NCBI GenBank assembly: GCA_964529795.1 | Contig: CAZGXM010000028.1 | Coordinates: forward strand, 1-31,826 | Length of the DNA: 31,826 nucleotides | Direction of reading: 5' to 3' | DNA from: CAZGXM01 sp964529795 | GTDB taxonomy: Bacteria; Bacillota; JADQBR01 | Part shown: positions 15,685-25,022 of the stretch, one piece after another | How positions within the stretch are numbered: the first letter of the stretch is position 1 | How the letters are laid out: each line of letters begins with the position of its first letter | Translations under genes and position numbers: made by a program | The notes under the pieces: generated by a model | Databases searched by the model: none | Seen by the model: only the letters and a program-made list of their open reading frames with translations | Told to the model about the DNA's origin: nothing

Positions 15685-17430
15685 CTAGTCTTTAAGTTGG
15701 GCCACCAAATTATGCAGTTGCTCGGCCACTTTATTTAAGTTCACAGCCTGGTTGGCGATTTCCTGCGTCGAACCTGCCTGTTCCTGACTTGAGGCTGCCA
15801 CTTCCTCGGCAGTTGCTACAAAGTCTTCACTTGACCTGGCTACATTCTGAATTGCTTCTTCTGCTTCACCACTCACGTCCAACATTTCATTGCTATTGGC
15901 AGTTACCGCTTCTATATTTTCAGCAAGATACTCGTTCTGTCTTTCAATTTCCTCAAATACCTTACCGGTTTCGTGTGTGGCTATCAGCCCTTCTTTTACC
16001 GCCAAGTCACTTTCGCCCATGTTGTCCACTGCTTGTTCAACTTCGGCTTGTATTGTGTTGATGATCCTTTCCACCTGGGCGGTGGCATCTCTGGATTTTA
16101 GGGCCAGTTCCCTAACCTCGTCTGCCACGACCGCAAAACCTTTGCCATGTTCCCCCGCGCGGGCGGCCTCTATAGCTGCGTTGAGAGACAACAAGTTGGT
16201 CTGCTCGGTGATCTCATTGATTAAGTCAATAATTTTCCCAATTTTCTTTGACTGTTCCCCTAACAGCTGGATGTTTTTGGATATTTCTTCCGTTTTGGCC
16301 CTGATATTTTCCATGCGTGCAACAGATTGATTGGCTGACAGCGTCCCTTTTCTGATACCCTCTTTCACGATCTCCTTCGCCTTCGACATTTCATTGACTT
16401 TTTCGTTTAATACCTCAATCTTTCGAACCATCCCTTTGATATTCTCTATTACCTTGTCAACATCTATATTTTGACTTTCTGCGCCGTAGGCAACCTGTTC
16501 AATAGCTTGTCCCATCTCTTGTGCAGTTTGCCCCACTGCTTCAGCCGAGTTGGAAAGGTGTTCACTTGAATCATTGATTTGTTCTGCCACCCGGGTTATT
16601 TCCTGAACCATTTGCTGCAGGCGTTTCACATACCGGTTAAAGTTGAAGGCCACAAAACCCATTTCGTCTATCGCATTCACTACAAGCTTTGCATTCAAAT
16701 TAATTTCTTTTTCGCCAGCCATGTTGGCCAGGTTGCGGTAGAGGACCCTGAATCTCCTGCCAAATATTCCGTGAAGATAAAGGCCGTAAACCACCGTTGC
16801 TATTCCACACAGGCCCGCAACAAGCGGTAATTTTGTGAAGAAAAGCATCTTCAGCGTGTTTAATTCAATATATTTAATAACAAACCCCCAAATTATTGCA
16901 GCCATACCTATCCCCATTACCAGCGAACCCACTCCTACCCTGAGCCAAAGCGGGTCGGGGTTTGCTTCGATCCCGCTTTCCAGGTACAACTGGCCATATT
17001 TTTTTTCAATTATCCCCATGACGAAACCCATGGTAATCGCGGTTGTAAGGCTGGCAGAGCCGATACCAAGAGAAATAATTGCCCACAACACTTTCCCTTC
17101 CATGCCAGAACTAAAGACGATGATGAGTATGTCTACGGCCGGGTATATTACCAGCCATAACAAATACTGTATTGGCACCAACCGTAACTTATGGGGTTTT
17201 TGGGCCAGCTTGACCCAAGTGGAATAAGCCCAGCAGGCGACCAGAACCATCAAAACCAGTGACCACAAGACCACAGGGATATTTGCAAAACAGATTTTGA
17301 CCAGTTCTGGAAAAGAAATGACACCTCCCGCAAGGTTAAGCAAAGCCCAAACCAAGGGAGACACAAAAATCCCTGCTACCGAAACCAACGTAAATTTCAA
17401 TGCGCCCAGGTCAAGCGGTTTTTGCCCCAT
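15685..17430 (-). CDS. methyl-accepting chemotaxis protein with multi-pass membrane sensor
   Basis: This 581-residue chemoreceptor should control CheA activity. The N-terminal half has about six membrane spans (near 11-35, 50-70, 84-106, 114-140, 163-187 and 198-218) with short loops, instead of the usual two spans flanking a Cache or four-helix sensor. A HAMP-like linker follows (about 219-275), then a long coiled-coil signalling domain with the highly conserved tip EQTNLLSLNAAIEAARAGEHGKG (about 408-431). The C-terminus lacks an obvious CheR-binding pentapeptide. ATG 17430 is preceded by AAGGGAGG at 7 bases. A longer in-frame reading to 17568 has no comparable site. The membrane domain may itself sense membrane state, energy or a lipophilic ligand. 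That is inference. Confidence 0.9.
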   Translation of the reverse strand: MGQKPLDLGALKFTLVSVAGIFVSPLVWALLNLAGGVISFPELVKICFANIPVVLWSLVLMVLVACWAYSTWVKLAQKPHKLRLVPIQYLLWLVIYPAVDILIIVFSSGMEGKVLWAIISLGIGSASLTTAITMGFVMGIIEKKYGQLYLESGIEANPDPLWLRVGVGSLVMGIGMAAIIWGFVIKYIELNTLKMLFFTKLPLVAGLCGIATVVYGLYLHGIFGRRFRVLYRNLANMAGEKEINLNAKLVVNAIDEMGFVAFNFNRYVKRLQQMVQEITRVAEQINDSSEHLSNSAEAVGQTAQEMGQAIEQVAYGAESQNIDVDKVIENIKGMVRKIEVLNEKVNEMSKAKEIVKEGIRKGTLSANQSVARMENIRAKTEEISKNIQLLGEQSKKIGKIIDLINEITEQTNLLSLNAAIEAARAGEHGKGFAVVADEVRELALKSRDATAQVERIINTIQAEVEQAVDNMGESDLAVKEGLIATHETGKVFEEIERQNEYLAENIEAVTANSNEMLDVSGEAEEAIQNVARSSEDFVATAEEVAASSQEQAGSTQEIANQAVNLNKVAEQLHNLVAQLKD

Positions 17431-17599
17431 CGAACATCCTCCCTTACCCTTCAGTCGCCCTCTACCTGCTAACTTTTCCCGGTTCTTCTTACCAATATCA
17501 CCATCACCGTTTTCCCAATATACCTGCCCATAATCAATTCCCATGTCCCAAAGTTCCAATGCCTTCACGTATTTGTTATGCTCTCATTGACCAAAATTT

Positions 17600-17620
17600 G
17601 TTACTTACGTATATAGTAAC
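17600..17620. promoter_or_regulatory. inverted repeat in the chemoreceptor leader
   Basis: GTTACT and AGTAAC flank nine AT-rich bases in the 178-base gap between the chemoreceptor and radical SAM genes. A TATAAT hexamer lies further upstream on the minus strand (near 17681-17686) without a clear -35 box. Function is uncertain. Confidence 0.3.
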
Positions 17621-17747
17621 ATTTGACGTAGAAGAAGGGAATTCCTGTCGGAAATTTTCGCTTAAATTTCACGTTTGATCATTATATACGGTGAAATCTA
17701 ACCATTTTGCCGTAATTGGTAACGCAACAGTTTATAGTAAAAGCAAC

Positions 17748-19514
17748 TTAACATTCAAAATTGGGTATACTTAAATCATATCTCTCAAGCAAACTCATGA
17801 AAAAATTATTGTCCGGCAGCTTGACCTTGACACTATAAGCCCGTTCCGCAAGTACATTCAACACCTGGACAAATTTTTTCGCGACTTCCTCCGATGCAAA
17901 ACCCAAGTCCGCCGCATTAATCGTCAGGTATCTCTGATATCTGGGGAGAACTTCTTTCACCGTCCTAAAAACCTGTTTCAATGTAAAATTATTGAGATAC
18001 CCCTGCAATTCAATAATGATACTGTCATTTTCTTTGGATATATGAATATCAACCAACTTGCCGGCAGGTAAATATTTAAAACGTCCTATTTTCAAAGATT
18101 GAACCGCATTATGCATTGCTGTCAAGGGCGCTGCTTTTACTTTCCCCGGTTCCAGGAGTGTTTCCAGAAAGTCCCGGTACCAACCACTCTGTTTTTCCCA
18201 CCTCTTGACCAGATAATTACCTGTACAGCGGAATATAAGGGAACTCCATCCCGTAATTGGAAGATTCCTGGCAACGTTCTTCAGGGAATAAAACTTTTTA
18301 AACGCTTTAATGGTTTCTGCCTGCAGCTCTTGGGGAGACATTTGTTTGGGGCGAAAAACTACGTGATGCCCATCGTAAAAACTCCAGTTCCGCGTCAATA
18401 ACCTGCCCTCTTTTTCCATTTTCTTAAAGACCGGCGTGCCCGGTAAAGGAGTCAATATTAAAAACTGTACCGTATCAATCCCGGTATCCAGAGCAAAATC
18501 AGCCGTCTCGCGGATGGTTTGTACGGTATCATCATCTCCCCCAAATACAAACATACCATGAACCATGATATTGTATTTATGAAATTTATTTATACAATAT
18601 TCTATATCAGCAACATCCTGCCTCTTATTATAAGCTTTCAGGGTTTGAGGATTAATTGATTCCATACCAATATAAACAGTGCCGCACTTGGCCCGGCGCA
18701 TCAGGGAAAGCAGTTCTTCATCCCTGGCGGCATCGGTTCTCACCTGGGCCCCCCACCATTTGGGCAGTATCTTTCGCTCAATCATCTTTTTCAGTAGTGT
18801 TTTGGTCCGACGAGGATTTGCTGTAAAATTATCATCGCAAAAAAACACATTTTCCCCTTTGTATTGTGCCAGCTCCGCCAGAACATTTTCATCGTCACGA
18901 CACCGGTACCTGCGTCCAAACATCAGGGTAACACTGCAAAATGTACAATTGTAAGGGCAACCCCGCGAGGTCATCACCGGATAAGTACCAATCTTTTCAA
19001 GATTAGTGATCAGGGATAATTGGGGGATGGGCGTATTCTCCACATTTACCCAATCCGGCAGCGGGTTATGTACTATTTCGCTTCCCCTCCTAAAGGATAC
19101 CCCTGGAACATCTAGAGGCGCCTTTCCTTTTTGCAGGCAATCCAACAGCTCGGAAAAAGTATTATCAGCTTCGCCCCGGCAGACAAAATCAGCATATTGC
19201 AATGCTTCCTCCGGCATAAAAGTTGCGTGCACTCCGCCTAACACAACGGGAATGCCTTTGCTCCGTGCATAACGCGCAATACTATACGCTTCCTTACACG
19301 TGGAAGTTGTGGTGGAAATACCCACCAGGTCAGCCCTTGAAATATTGGAGACTTTAATCTCGTCACCCGTACCATATATCAAGCTGACAGCATATCCTGT
19401 TTCCTTTAAGTGTGTTGCAAGTAAAGGCAGCCCTAACCGCGGCATTTTCACCATGCTGTAGACATGACTTGCTGGTGCTTTGGGTTCAATCAACACAATT
19501 TGTTTGATCCGCAA
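17748..19514 (-). CDS. B12-binding domain radical SAM protein with STAS-like C-terminal domain
   Basis: This 588-residue protein has three parts. Residues 1-130 are a cobalamin-binding-like Rossmann domain (GLPLLATHLKETGY, DLVGISTTT, VVLGGVHATF) without the DxHxxG base-off histidine motif. Residues about 175-400 are the radical SAM barrel with C186, C190 and C193 (SRGCPYNCTFCS) binding a 4Fe-4S cluster, followed by the GMESINPQTLKAYNKRQ and GMFVFGGDDDT stretches of BchE/HpnP-like enzymes. Residues about 485-588 resemble a STAS fold: alternating strands and helices, beginning VDIHISKENDSIIIELQGYLNN. Such enzymes methylate or rearrange lipids, tetrapyrroles and antibiotics, and the substrate here is unknown. 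Start TTG 19514 follows GGAGGAGGA at 10 bases. It appears to be a single gene. Confidence 0.85.
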   Translation of the reverse strand: MRIKQIVLIEPKAPASHVYSMVKMPRLGLPLLATHLKETGYAVSLIYGTGDEIKVSNISRADLVGISTTTSTCKEAYSIARYARSKGIPVVLGGVHATFMPEEALQYADFVCRGEADNTFSELLDCLQKGKAPLDVPGVSFRRGSEIVHNPLPDWVNVENTPIPQLSLITNLEKIGTYPVMTSRGCPYNCTFCSVTLMFGRRYRCRDDENVLAELAQYKGENVFFCDDNFTANPRRTKTLLKKMIERKILPKWWGAQVRTDAARDEELLSLMRRAKCGTVYIGMESINPQTLKAYNKRQDVADIEYCINKFHKYNIMVHGMFVFGGDDDTVQTIRETADFALDTGIDTVQFLILTPLPGTPVFKKMEKEGRLLTRNWSFYDGHHVVFRPKQMSPQELQAETIKAFKKFYSLKNVARNLPITGWSSLIFRCTGNYLVKRWEKQSGWYRDFLETLLEPGKVKAAPLTAMHNAVQSLKIGRFKYLPAGKLVDIHISKENDSIIIELQGYLNNFTLKQVFRTVKEVLPRYQRYLTINAADLGFASEEVAKKFVQVLNVLAERAYSVKVKLPDNNFFMSLLERYDLSIPNFEC

Positions 19515-19888
19515 AGGTTATCATCCTCCTCCAATCAGTATTTTTAAAACTCAAATTACCGGACATCACATCAACCGCCGACAACGCCACCTCCATCCGG
19601 TTATTTCCCTTCATGCATATTTTGTGCTCTCAAGGCAAAAAAACACAGTTAATTATTAGAAGGTTACTTCCGTCCCAGCTCTTTGCGCAACTGTAAGAAA
19701 CATTAAATAAAAAAACAGCCGGTTTTGAACTTGAATTCTATATCAAACCAAACATTAAAATAAAAATCTTCAAGAAGAAAAATATTCAGTACCTGCTTGA
19801 CAAAGGCTGAAAAAGTCCTACATGTGACAAGACCCCCCTTAAAGCGGATTCCCCTGTTCTACTTTAAGGGGGTTAACATAATCCAAAC
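19515..19888. other. intergenic region between the radical SAM gene and the efflux operon
   Basis: 374 bases with no supportable gene. It contains the terminator-like hairpin of the efflux operon (19834-19872) and AT-rich sequence that should include the radical SAM promoter. I could not pick a convincing -35/-10 pair. Confidence 0.5.
19834..19872 (-). terminator. terminator-like hairpin after the efflux operon
   Basis: CCCCCTTAAAG and CTTTAAGGGGG form a perfect 11-bp stem around a 17-base loop, 16 bases after the last gene of the operon. The following T tract on the minus strand is weak (GTCTTGTC), so it may work mainly as a stabilising 3' end. Confidence 0.6.
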
Positions 19889-21043
19889 CTAATCTCTCAC
19901 TGCTGTTACCTTTTTCCCCTCTTCAAGCCCCTCTAATTGCGGGTTGAGAATGACAAAGTCTCCCTCTTTCAGTCCTTCTTCAATGACCACATCTCTTTCA
20001 TTTTCAAATCCTGTCTTCACAGGCTGGATTTTTGCTTTCCCATTTTGCACCACCCACAGGGCCTTGCCGTTTTCGTAAGGAAACATGGCTGTCTTGGGTA
20101 CCACAAGTTTATCATTCTTTTTACCTGTTGTAAACTCAACATCCAAAGCATAGCCGGGGCGCAACTTCAATGTGGGGGGTATCACCGGTACCACAGTGAC
20201 CTTGACCCGTTTCTCCTCCAGTCCCAGCGCCGAAACTTTTTTCACAGCTGCAGGGGCAATTGCTTGAACAATCCCCTCGAAGCGTACATCCTTCTCTCTA
20301 TTATCTTGGATTAATTGAACTTTCATGTCTTTTTCTATCCGGCTTACATCTTCTGCCAGTACATACACTTCCACTTCATATGCTTCCTGCCGGAATATGG
20401 TCATGATAGGTGAATTCGGACTTACAACCTCACCTTTCTTTACTGACAGGTCCGACACAACACCACTTACAGGGGCAGTAATACTGCATTCATTTATCTT
20501 GTGTTTCAACAAGCTGATTTGTGCCTCCAGCGCCTCTGTTTTTCCCGCATAATACTGTCTCTGCTGCTGCAGGCTGGTCCTCGCTGCCTCCACTGCGTCT
20601 TGTGCTTCTTCATATTCATTCTCAGTAATTACACCCTCTTCGTGAAGCTGCCTGCTTCGTTCAAGGTTTTTTCTGGCTCTTTCCAGTTCACGCTGCGCCT
20701 GCTCTACCGCCAGTTTTTCATGAGAAATTGCCTTCCGTTCAGCTTCTAGCTGTTCCAGTTGCAGTTCCAACTCCTTGGAATCTATAACTGCCAGCAAATC
20801 TCCTTCTTTCACTTCCTGCCCTTCTTTAACCGGTAAATCTACAATTTTCCCGCCGTAGGCAGGATAAATGGGGCGCTGTACCCGGGAAACAACTTCTCCT
20901 TCTTCTTGAAAAGTTTTGGCAATCGAGCCCCGTTTTACCTGCAATAAATCTGCTTGCAAGCCTTTGGTCCCTTCTGCGAAAACAAACCCCAAAATGACAA
21001 CGGTCAGCACCACGCCCAAGATCATTTTCCACTTCCGCTTCAT
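19889..21043 (-). CDS. membrane fusion protein of an ABC efflux system (HlyD/MacA-like)
   Basis: This 384-residue protein probably links the FtsX-type permease to the cell envelope. An N-terminal membrane anchor (about 5-24) is followed by a split lipoyl/barrel-sandwich half (YPAYGGKIVDLPVKEGQEVKEGDLLAVID), a long coiled-coil hairpin (about 72-185, rich in E, Q, R and A), the second lipoyl half (ITAPVSGVVSDLSVKKGEVV), then beta-barrel and membrane-proximal domains ending near GDFVILNPQLEGLEEGKKV. ATG 21043 follows AGGTGAGG at good spacing and lies 25 bases after the permease gene. In Gram-positive bacteria such proteins work with MacB-like permeases to export peptides, antibiotics or lipids. 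Confidence 0.88.
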   Translation of the reverse strand: MKRKWKMILGVVLTVVILGFVFAEGTKGLQADLLQVKRGSIAKTFQEEGEVVSRVQRPIYPAYGGKIVDLPVKEGQEVKEGDLLAVIDSKELELQLEQLEAERKAISHEKLAVEQAQRELERARKNLERSRQLHEEGVITENEYEEAQDAVEAARTSLQQQRQYYAGKTEALEAQISLLKHKINECSITAPVSGVVSDLSVKKGEVVSPNSPIMTIFRQEAYEVEVYVLAEDVSRIEKDMKVQLIQDNREKDVRFEGIVQAIAPAAVKKVSALGLEEKRVKVTVVPVIPPTLKLRPGYALDVEFTTGKKNDKLVVPKTAMFPYENGKALWVVQNGKAKIQPVKTGFENERDVVIEEGLKEGDFVILNPQLEGLEEGKKVTAVRD

Positions 21044-21068
21044 AATCCAACCTCACCTGCTTTCCTGA

Positions 21069-23441
21069 TTATTCATGCAACTTCAAAGCATCCACCAAAC
21101 TTAACTGTCTTATTTTCCTGGCCGCAACCCGCTGGGCAACCCAAATGGATGCCACCGTGACAAAAAACGCCAGTAAAAAAGAGGACATCGTCATGCTTGT
21201 TGGCATGGTATAGACATCGTTACTGATAGTCCGGGATATCCCCCCCAGCAGCAGTTTTGACACCGGGATGCCTGCCATCATGGCAAAGAAAGCAATAAAC
21301 CACTGCTCAAAAGTTACTACAGAAAGCACTTCAGCCGGTGTCATTCCCAGTACCCTCATTGAAGCCAGTTCGTGACTCCGCTCTGACAGGGTAATAACTG
21401 ACGAGTTGTAAATGATGGCAAACCCGATGACCATTCCAATCAAGGCATAGATATAAATCATACTGCCGAAAGAAGCCATCAGTTCTTTCGATTGCTGCAA
21501 CCTTTCTCTCTGGTCGTCAATCCCTGCCACAAGCGCACTTTGCCGGTATTTGTCCTGCAAACGGGAAATACTGTCTTCATTGATACTGAGCATGAAAGAG
21601 GTTGCCAGCTCTTTTTGCCCGATAAATTCCTGCAGGGCGTTTATCTCCATGTATGCATTGACCCCAAGATATTGAGGTATTATACCGATCACTGCCAGCT
21701 GCTTTTCTTTATCAGGGTCTTTTAGCAGCGGGCTTTTTACATTAAGCTTTGTGCCCACTTCCGCATTGAGCAGGGTTGCCAGCCGTTCAGACAGTAACAG
21801 GCCGTTTTGGGGAGGATTGACTTTGGTATAGTCCTTATCCAAAATATTGTAAAGGTCACCGTCCCCGGGCACTCCCAACAGCACCACGTCTTTTTTATAC
21901 CACTTGTTTTTCAATGTTACCGGAACTTCCGCCATGGCCTCCACTTTTTTCACGCCCGGGAAATTGTATAGTTCCCGCAACACTTTTTCCTGCCTGACCG
22001 GTTTTGCCAGGGAAACCCTGACGTCATAGGTTTCCACTTTTTCGTACTGGTCAAAAAGCATCCTTTGCATCAAATCATTCATGGACCAGGTAAAGCCCAA
22101 TATGGCAAAGCAAAACATAATACCCAAAAAGATAAACGCACTCCGGCCTTTATTGCGGGAGATATTACGCACCGCCATTTTCCCCTGGGCGGTCAGCATA
22201 CCCCAGAAGAAAACAATCTTTTCCAGCCAAATTTTCCTGCCTGCAAGGGGAGCCGGCGGCCTCATTGCTTCGGCAGGTTCCAGGGTAAGAATTCTCTTAC
22301 AACCCTGGTAGCCGGCAAACAATGAAAATAGCAGCGAGAGCAAAATACTGATAAAGAAGTATGGCAAAGAAAACCTGCCGCTCAGTCCTGGGAGGTTAAA
22401 AAAGATTTGATACATTCTTGTAAAAGGAAATGACAGCGCTATTCCCAGCAGTCCCCCGAATATTCCCCCAACTACCCCGATTGTAAGCGCGTAGGACAAA
22501 TAATGAAACATGATTTCCATTCGGGTATACCCGAAGGCCTTTAAAATCCCTATCTGCCCCCGCTGCTGCTCCACCATCCTTTTCAGCATGATATACAATA
22601 TCATGCCCGCTATTGAAAGAAAGACAACAGGTAAAGCCTCGGCCGCGGACTCCAAACCGTCCAGTTCTTCACTGAGCAGCAGGTAGCTGGTCTGGTCTTT
22701 GCGGGGATAAATTTTCTTCAAGCCGTACGCCTGGAGTTTCGGTTTCAGCCGCTCTTCCACATCAGTGTAACCGGCCCCGGGCTTCAGGGTAAATACCAGG
22801 TTGTTTAGTGCCTCCCGCCGGGGGAACAGGGTTTTCATAATGTCCAGCGGGACAAATGCTATCCCGAACGTTTCCGGCGAAGGGTAGAGATCGCCGGAGG
22901 TACGAAGAGCGTATACAAACTCCGGGCTCATTCCCACACCGACAATTTGCAAGCTCCTCTTTTTGCCGTCAGCGATAATTTCTATTTCATCGTTCAGTGC
23001 CAGTTTGTTCGCCTCAAAAAACTTGTTATCTATCCAGATATTCATTTCTTTATTATTGTTAAGGGGAATGCCCTGACTGAGATGCACTCCATTGATGGGA
23101 TTGGCTTTCCCGGGATCCACAGACACCAGCCGCAAATAAACGTTTTCATCGCGATTGGGAAACAGTACATGGACATCTTTTACCATGCGCCCCTGAATAT
23201 CATCAATCCCTTCAATATCTGCCAATTTGTTCACTTCCGAAAGGGGTATGGCCTGAACCTCGGCAAAACCGTCTGCAAAGTTTTGATTTTCGTAAAAACT
23301 CTCCTGGGAAAGGCTCAAGTTGTCTGTGACCATGGAAAAAGCAGAAAATGTCATCAGACCGATCACGATGATAACTATGCAGGCAATGTTTGCTCCCTTG
23401 TTTTCCTTGAAGTCACGCAGCATTTTTCTCCAGAGCATCAC
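21069..23441 (-). CDS. ABC transporter permease with two FtsX domains
   Basis: This 790-residue permease has a membrane span near 20-40 and a large extracytoplasmic MacB_PCD-like region. A first FtsX module (about three spans near 265-400, with the GILKAFGYTRMEIMFHYL coupling motif) is followed by a connecting span near 435-455, a second extracytoplasmic domain and a second FtsX module near 650-785 with the motif MRVLGMTPAEVLSVV. This is the 10-span duplicated architecture of lipoprotein-release and peptide-efflux transporters. GTG 23441 overlaps the ATPase stop by four bases (GTGA). ATG 23438 is equally possible, and GAGAAGGTGA lies just upstream. It functions with the neighbouring ATPase and fusion protein. 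Confidence 0.9.
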   Translation of the reverse strand: MMLWRKMLRDFKENKGANIACIVIIVIGLMTFSAFSMVTDNLSLSQESFYENQNFADGFAEVQAIPLSEVNKLADIEGIDDIQGRMVKDVHVLFPNRDENVYLRLVSVDPGKANPINGVHLSQGIPLNNNKEMNIWIDNKFFEANKLALNDEIEIIADGKKRSLQIVGVGMSPEFVYALRTSGDLYPSPETFGIAFVPLDIMKTLFPRREALNNLVFTLKPGAGYTDVEERLKPKLQAYGLKKIYPRKDQTSYLLLSEELDGLESAAEALPVVFLSIAGMILYIMLKRMVEQQRGQIGILKAFGYTRMEIMFHYLSYALTIGVVGGIFGGLLGIALSFPFTRMYQIFFNLPGLSGRFSLPYFFISILLSLLFSLFAGYQGCKRILTLEPAEAMRPPAPLAGRKIWLEKIVFFWGMLTAQGKMAVRNISRNKGRSAFIFLGIMFCFAILGFTWSMNDLMQRMLFDQYEKVETYDVRVSLAKPVRQEKVLRELYNFPGVKKVEAMAEVPVTLKNKWYKKDVVLLGVPGDGDLYNILDKDYTKVNPPQNGLLLSERLATLLNAEVGTKLNVKSPLLKDPDKEKQLAVIGIIPQYLGVNAYMEINALQEFIGQKELATSFMLSINEDSISRLQDKYRQSALVAGIDDQRERLQQSKELMASFGSMIYIYALIGMVIGFAIIYNSSVITLSERSHELASMRVLGMTPAEVLSVVTFEQWFIAFFAMMAGIPVSKLLLGGISRTISNDVYTMPTSMTMSSFLLAFFVTVASIWVAQRVAARKIRQLSLVDALKLHE

Positions 23442-24142
23442 CAGGTCACCTTCTCCGGAGAAACGGGATTATCATTCACTTTGACATTGGCTATTTCCCC
23501 GTCTCTTAAATAAAACACTCTCCCGGCAATCCGGGCTATTGCGGTGTTATGCGTAATTATCACCACTGTTTTACCGTAACTCTGAGAAAACTCTTTCAAC
23601 AGTTTCAATACATGGATGCTGGTCTGGGAATCCAGGGCTCCGGTAGGTTCATCACAGAGCATCAACTTGGGGTTTTTGACCAAAGCTCTCGCCAGTGCCA
23701 CCCGCTGCTGCTCTCCGCCGGACAGCTGCGAGGGAAAGTGGTCTTTACGGTCGGACAGCCCCACTTTGCTCAGAGTTTCTTCTACAGAAAGGGGGTTTTT
23801 AACAATCTGCGCCGCGAGGCTGACATTTTCGTAAGCGGTCAAGTTGGGCATCAAATTGTAAAACTGGAAAACAAAGCCGACGTCATTCCTGCGATAGTAA
23901 GTGAGTTGTTTTGCATCAGCGTCATGAAGTGAGGTATCTTGATAATATAGCTCTCCCCCACTCGCTTTATCCATGCCGCCAATGATATTGAGGAGCGTGC
24001 TTTTCCCGGAACCGCTCGGTCCCAAAATTACCACCAGTTCACCTGCATACAGCTGAAAGTCCGCACCTTTTAAGGCTTCAACCCTGACTTCCCCCATCTG
24101 ATAAAACTTGGATACGTTTTTTGCCACCACTAACGGTCTCAT
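23438..24142 (-). CDS. ABC transporter ATPase, LolD/MacB type
   Basis: This 234-residue cytoplasmic ATPase drives the FtsX-type permease. It shows Walker A GPSGSGKST, a Q loop in VFQFYNLMPNLTAYENV, the signature LSGGEQQR, Walker B LMLCDEPTGALD and switch His in VIITHNTAIA, all in the sequence context of the LolD/MacB/FtsE group. ATG 24142 is chosen because AGAAGG lies 6 bases upstream. GTG 24172 would add ten basic residues and lacks a ribosome binding site. It begins 48 bases after tetR and is coupled to the permease by overlap. Confidence 0.93.
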   Translation of the reverse strand: MRPLVVAKNVSKFYQMGEVRVEALKGADFQLYAGELVVILGPSGSGKSTLLNIIGGMDKASGGELYYQDTSLHDADAKQLTYYRRNDVGFVFQFYNLMPNLTAYENVSLAAQIVKNPLSVEETLSKVGLSDRKDHFPSQLSGGEQQRVALARALVKNPKLMLCDEPTGALDSQTSIHVLKLLKEFSQSYGKTVVIITHNTAIARIAGRVFYLRDGEIANVKVNDNPVSPEKVTW

Positions 24143-24190
24143 CCTATCCCTTCTCCCCCGAATAATTTTCACGCTGATTAATAAGTCGTC

Positions 24191-24865
24191 CTAGTCCTTA
24201 ACGAGAAGCTCCAAGACAGGTTCTGCCAGTTTGATAGACCCGGGTTTTACCCCCAAAATCCGTTCCAGTACGTTTTCATAAAATAATAACTTGCGCTGGA
24301 GAAGTTTTTTAGTTTTCGGCTTTTTCTCCATAGCCAACAGGAGCGGTGAGACGACATGGTTTAATACAAACATGATATAAATTAAAAATTCTGCTGCTTC
24401 CTCCGGAAAAGCAATATCAAAAATGCCTTCTTCCACACCTTGCTCAATCAATTCCCGGAAGGGTGCCCGGGCAAGGGCCACCGTATTTTCAGAAATGCTG
24501 CAGGCAAGTTTCAGGTTTTCAGTATTGCTCAACAGCTTGTGAATTTTCCAAAGCTGTTCTTTATTTGCAGCCTTGTATTGCTGCAGTACAGCAATAATTT
24601 TATCATATTTTTCCAGGGCATTTAACCGGTCATCGCCCATTACGTTTTTAATAATACTAAGGAACTTTTCCACATACTGTCTCGCCACGGCCTCCAAGAC
24701 TTCTTCCTTGGAAGCAAAATAGTAGTAAAACGCCCCTTTGGAAACGCCAACCTTGTCAATTATCGCCTGGATGGTAGTTTTGTCATAACCGCTTTCATAA
24801 AAAAGTTGCAGGGCCGCATCAAGTAATTCCTGTCTCCTCACATCACCATCTTTGACAATCCGCAT
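24191..24865 (-). CDS. TetR-family repressor of the efflux operon
   Basis: This is a 224-residue ligand-responsive repressor. The N-terminal helix-turn-helix (about 10-55) has the TetR hallmark sequence TTIQAIIDKVGVSKGAFYYYFASKEEVL. The C-terminal two thirds are helical and presumably bind the efflux substrate. ATG 24865 follows GAGGAGGT at 5 bases. The gene is first in the operon with the three transporter genes, and two 15-bp inverted repeats lie directly upstream, between its promoter and its start codon. It therefore very probably represses itself and the pump. Confidence 0.92.
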   Translation of the reverse strand: MRIVKDGDVRRQELLDAALQLFYESGYDKTTIQAIIDKVGVSKGAFYYYFASKEEVLEAVARQYVEKFLSIIKNVMGDDRLNALEKYDKIIAVLQQYKAANKEQLWKIHKLLSNTENLKLACSISENTVALARAPFRELIEQGVEEGIFDIAFPEEAAEFLIYIMFVLNHVVSPLLLAMEKKPKTKKLLQRKLLFYENVLERILGVKPGSIKLAEPVLELLVKD

Positions 24866-24883
24866 AATTTACCTCCTCAACGT

Positions 24884-24915
24884 TACCGGCCAGCGGTATG
24901 TACCGACCGCCGGTA
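24884..24915. promoter_or_regulatory. two tandem TetR-type operators, TACCG-N5-CGGTA
   Basis: TACCGGCCAGCGGTA (24884-24898) and TACCGACCGCCGGTA (24901-24915) share the same half-sites with five-base spacers. Their centres are 17 bases apart, which would place two dimers on offset faces of the helix. The first lies 5 bases downstream of the -10 box on the minus strand. Confidence 0.8.
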
Positions 24916-24920
24916 TGTTC

Positions 24921-24950
24921 ATTATACTACTGCCCAAAACCAGCCGTCAA
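24921..24950 (-). promoter_or_regulatory. promoter of the tetR-efflux operon
   Basis: On the minus strand, TTGACG (24950-24945) and TATAAT (24926-24921) are separated by 18 bases. The operators lie just downstream. Confidence 0.8.
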
Positions 24951-25022
24951 TTACTCAGAAAATGGTATTCAATTCTTTAATACCCGGACGTTTTAAGCCA
25001 TTATCATTACATTTTACGGTAA

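Noticed and set aside
17569..17747. Riboswitch or sigma-D promoter upstream of the chemoreceptor
   Set aside because: I could not match a GEMM-type core or the TAAA-N15-GCCGATAA pattern. Only a weak inverted repeat and an isolated TATAAT are present.
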